From Clostridiales bacterium (GTDB taxonomy: Bacteria; Bacillota; Clostridia; Peptostreptococcales; T1SED10-28), in contig SLKF01000042.1 in NCBI GenBank assembly GCA_007134725.1, positions 1 to 5,411 of the forward strand: a stretch of DNA of 5,411 bases, written 5' to 3'. Under the pieces are notes generated by a model that was given only the letters and a program-made list of their open reading frames with translations, had not been told where the DNA came from and made no database searches. Shown here piece by piece: positions 4,929 to 5,411 of this stretch. Within the stretch, counting starts at the first letter, position 1; every line of letters begins with the position of its first letter. The position numbers were made by a program, and so were the translations under genes.

Positions 4929-5411
4929 TTATTCCTCCGTTCTAGTTCTTGGAGGCCGTGGTCCAAAATACTGGTACAAGTCGGTTTTAATTCTACCGTT
5001 ATACAGTTTTCGCTTTTTATCCGCTCGTTTCCCATAATGCTTTTCAAAGTCTTCCTTTGAGGTGATAATATATTTTGACCAGGAAGGAAAGTCTCCAAAG
5101 GTTCTTCCCATTTTTTTATACAGTCTTTCCACTTCATCTTTGTCGGAAAGCCGCTCGCCATAGGGAGGGTTGGTAATAATACAACCGTATTCGAAGCGTG
5201 AGCTGATATCACCCACATCTCTTTTTTGCACATGGATATCCTCTTCTAAAAAGGCTTCCCCAATATGATGCCTTGCCAGACTTAATACTTCATCGTCCAC
5301 GTCGGACCCCTGAATCCGAAGTTTTCGGTCTTTTTTCTCCAGATCATGGGCCTCCATGCGTCCTTCATTCCACAAGGCTTTGTTAAGGGTGGTCCAATCC
5401 TCCGCCACAAA
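4929..5411 (-). CDS. C-terminal part of a THUMP-domain class I SAM-dependent rRNA methyltransferase (RlmL/YpsC-like; 5' end outside window)
   Basis: The reading frame is open from the right edge to TAA (4931-4929), giving 160 residues. The GTG near 5408 is an internal Val, since the frame continues to 5411 and the conserved methyltransferase core would be cut by starting there. Visible motifs include LNKALWNEGRMEA, GSDVDDEVLSLAR (about 35-47, the SAM-binding acidic loop), the catalytic NPPYGERL (81-88) of N2-guanine/N6-adenine methyltransferases, and the ending KKRKLYNGRIKTDLYQYFGPRPPR. That ending closely resembles B. subtilis YpsC and the RlmL half of E. coli RlmKL, which makes m2G2445 in 23S rRNA. 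The THUMP RNA-binding domain and SAM motif I should lie in the missing part. The same rRNA target is inferred, not shown. It is followed by its own strong terminator, so it is separate from the LTA-synthase cluster. Confidence 0.92.
   Translation of the reverse strand, partial: FVAEDWTTLNKALWNEGRMEAHDLEKKDRKLRIQGSDVDDEVLSLARHHIGEAFLEEDIHVQKRDVGDISSRFEYGCIITNPPYGERLSDKDEVERLYKKMGRTFGDFPSWSKYIITSKEDFEKHYGKRADKKRKLYNGRIKTDLYQYFGPRPPRTRTEE

Noticed and set aside
4922..5233. Second minus-strand frame of 103 codons overlapping the methyltransferase
   Set aside because: It is a shifted-frame shadow of a gene with the NPPYGE motif and conserved C-terminus in the other frame.

Overview
The window looks like chromosomal DNA from a low-GC Firmicute, most likely a member of the Clostridia. 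The reasons are AT-rich intergenic DNA, strong purine-rich Shine-Dalgarno sites (GGGAGG, AGGAGG), an LTA-synthase-family enzyme, and a YpsC-like RNA methyltransferase. The genus cannot be named from this sequence alone.

Layout, left to right. (1) 1-285, plus strand: the 3' end of a membrane protein with a His/Asp/Glu-rich segment built from five 24-bp repeats, followed by one hydrophobic helix. The best reading is the C-terminus of a CbiM/NikM-like cobalt or nickel ECF transporter component. (2) 298-337: a strong bidirectional terminator that closes this gene and the convergent minus-strand cluster. (3) 333-395: three imperfect 21-bp tandem repeats that contain the end of the next gene and repeat its stop codon in frame. 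(4) 378-4572, minus strand: four genes read right to left, in the order LTA-synthase-family phosphotransferase, SppA-type peptidase (S49), YgbA-type cysteine-rich protein (TTG start), and a small DUF1475-like membrane protein. Gaps are 89, 47 and 57 bases, with no clear terminator between genes. A near-consensus sigma-A promoter (TTGAAA-17-TAAAAT) lies upstream of the first gene, so a single transcript is plausible. (5) 4573-4928: a 356-base gene-free stretch with that promoter, two minus-strand terminators in series and a 26-base inverted repeat. (6) 4929-5411, minus strand: the C-terminal part of a THUMP-domain 23S rRNA methyltransferase-like protein, whose start lies beyond the right edge.

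The four-gene cluster has an envelope theme (polyglycerolphosphate polymer synthesis, an S49 peptidase, a three-helix membrane protein) plus a gene whose E. coli relative responds to nitrosative stress. No known pathway joins all four, so any shared function is inference. I see no convincing new multi-gene system. The more unusual points are an SppA with the E. coli-type two-domain catalytic arrangement but no membrane anchor, the repeat-built metal-binding loop, the triplicated gene end, and the twin terminators before the LTA-synthase promoter.
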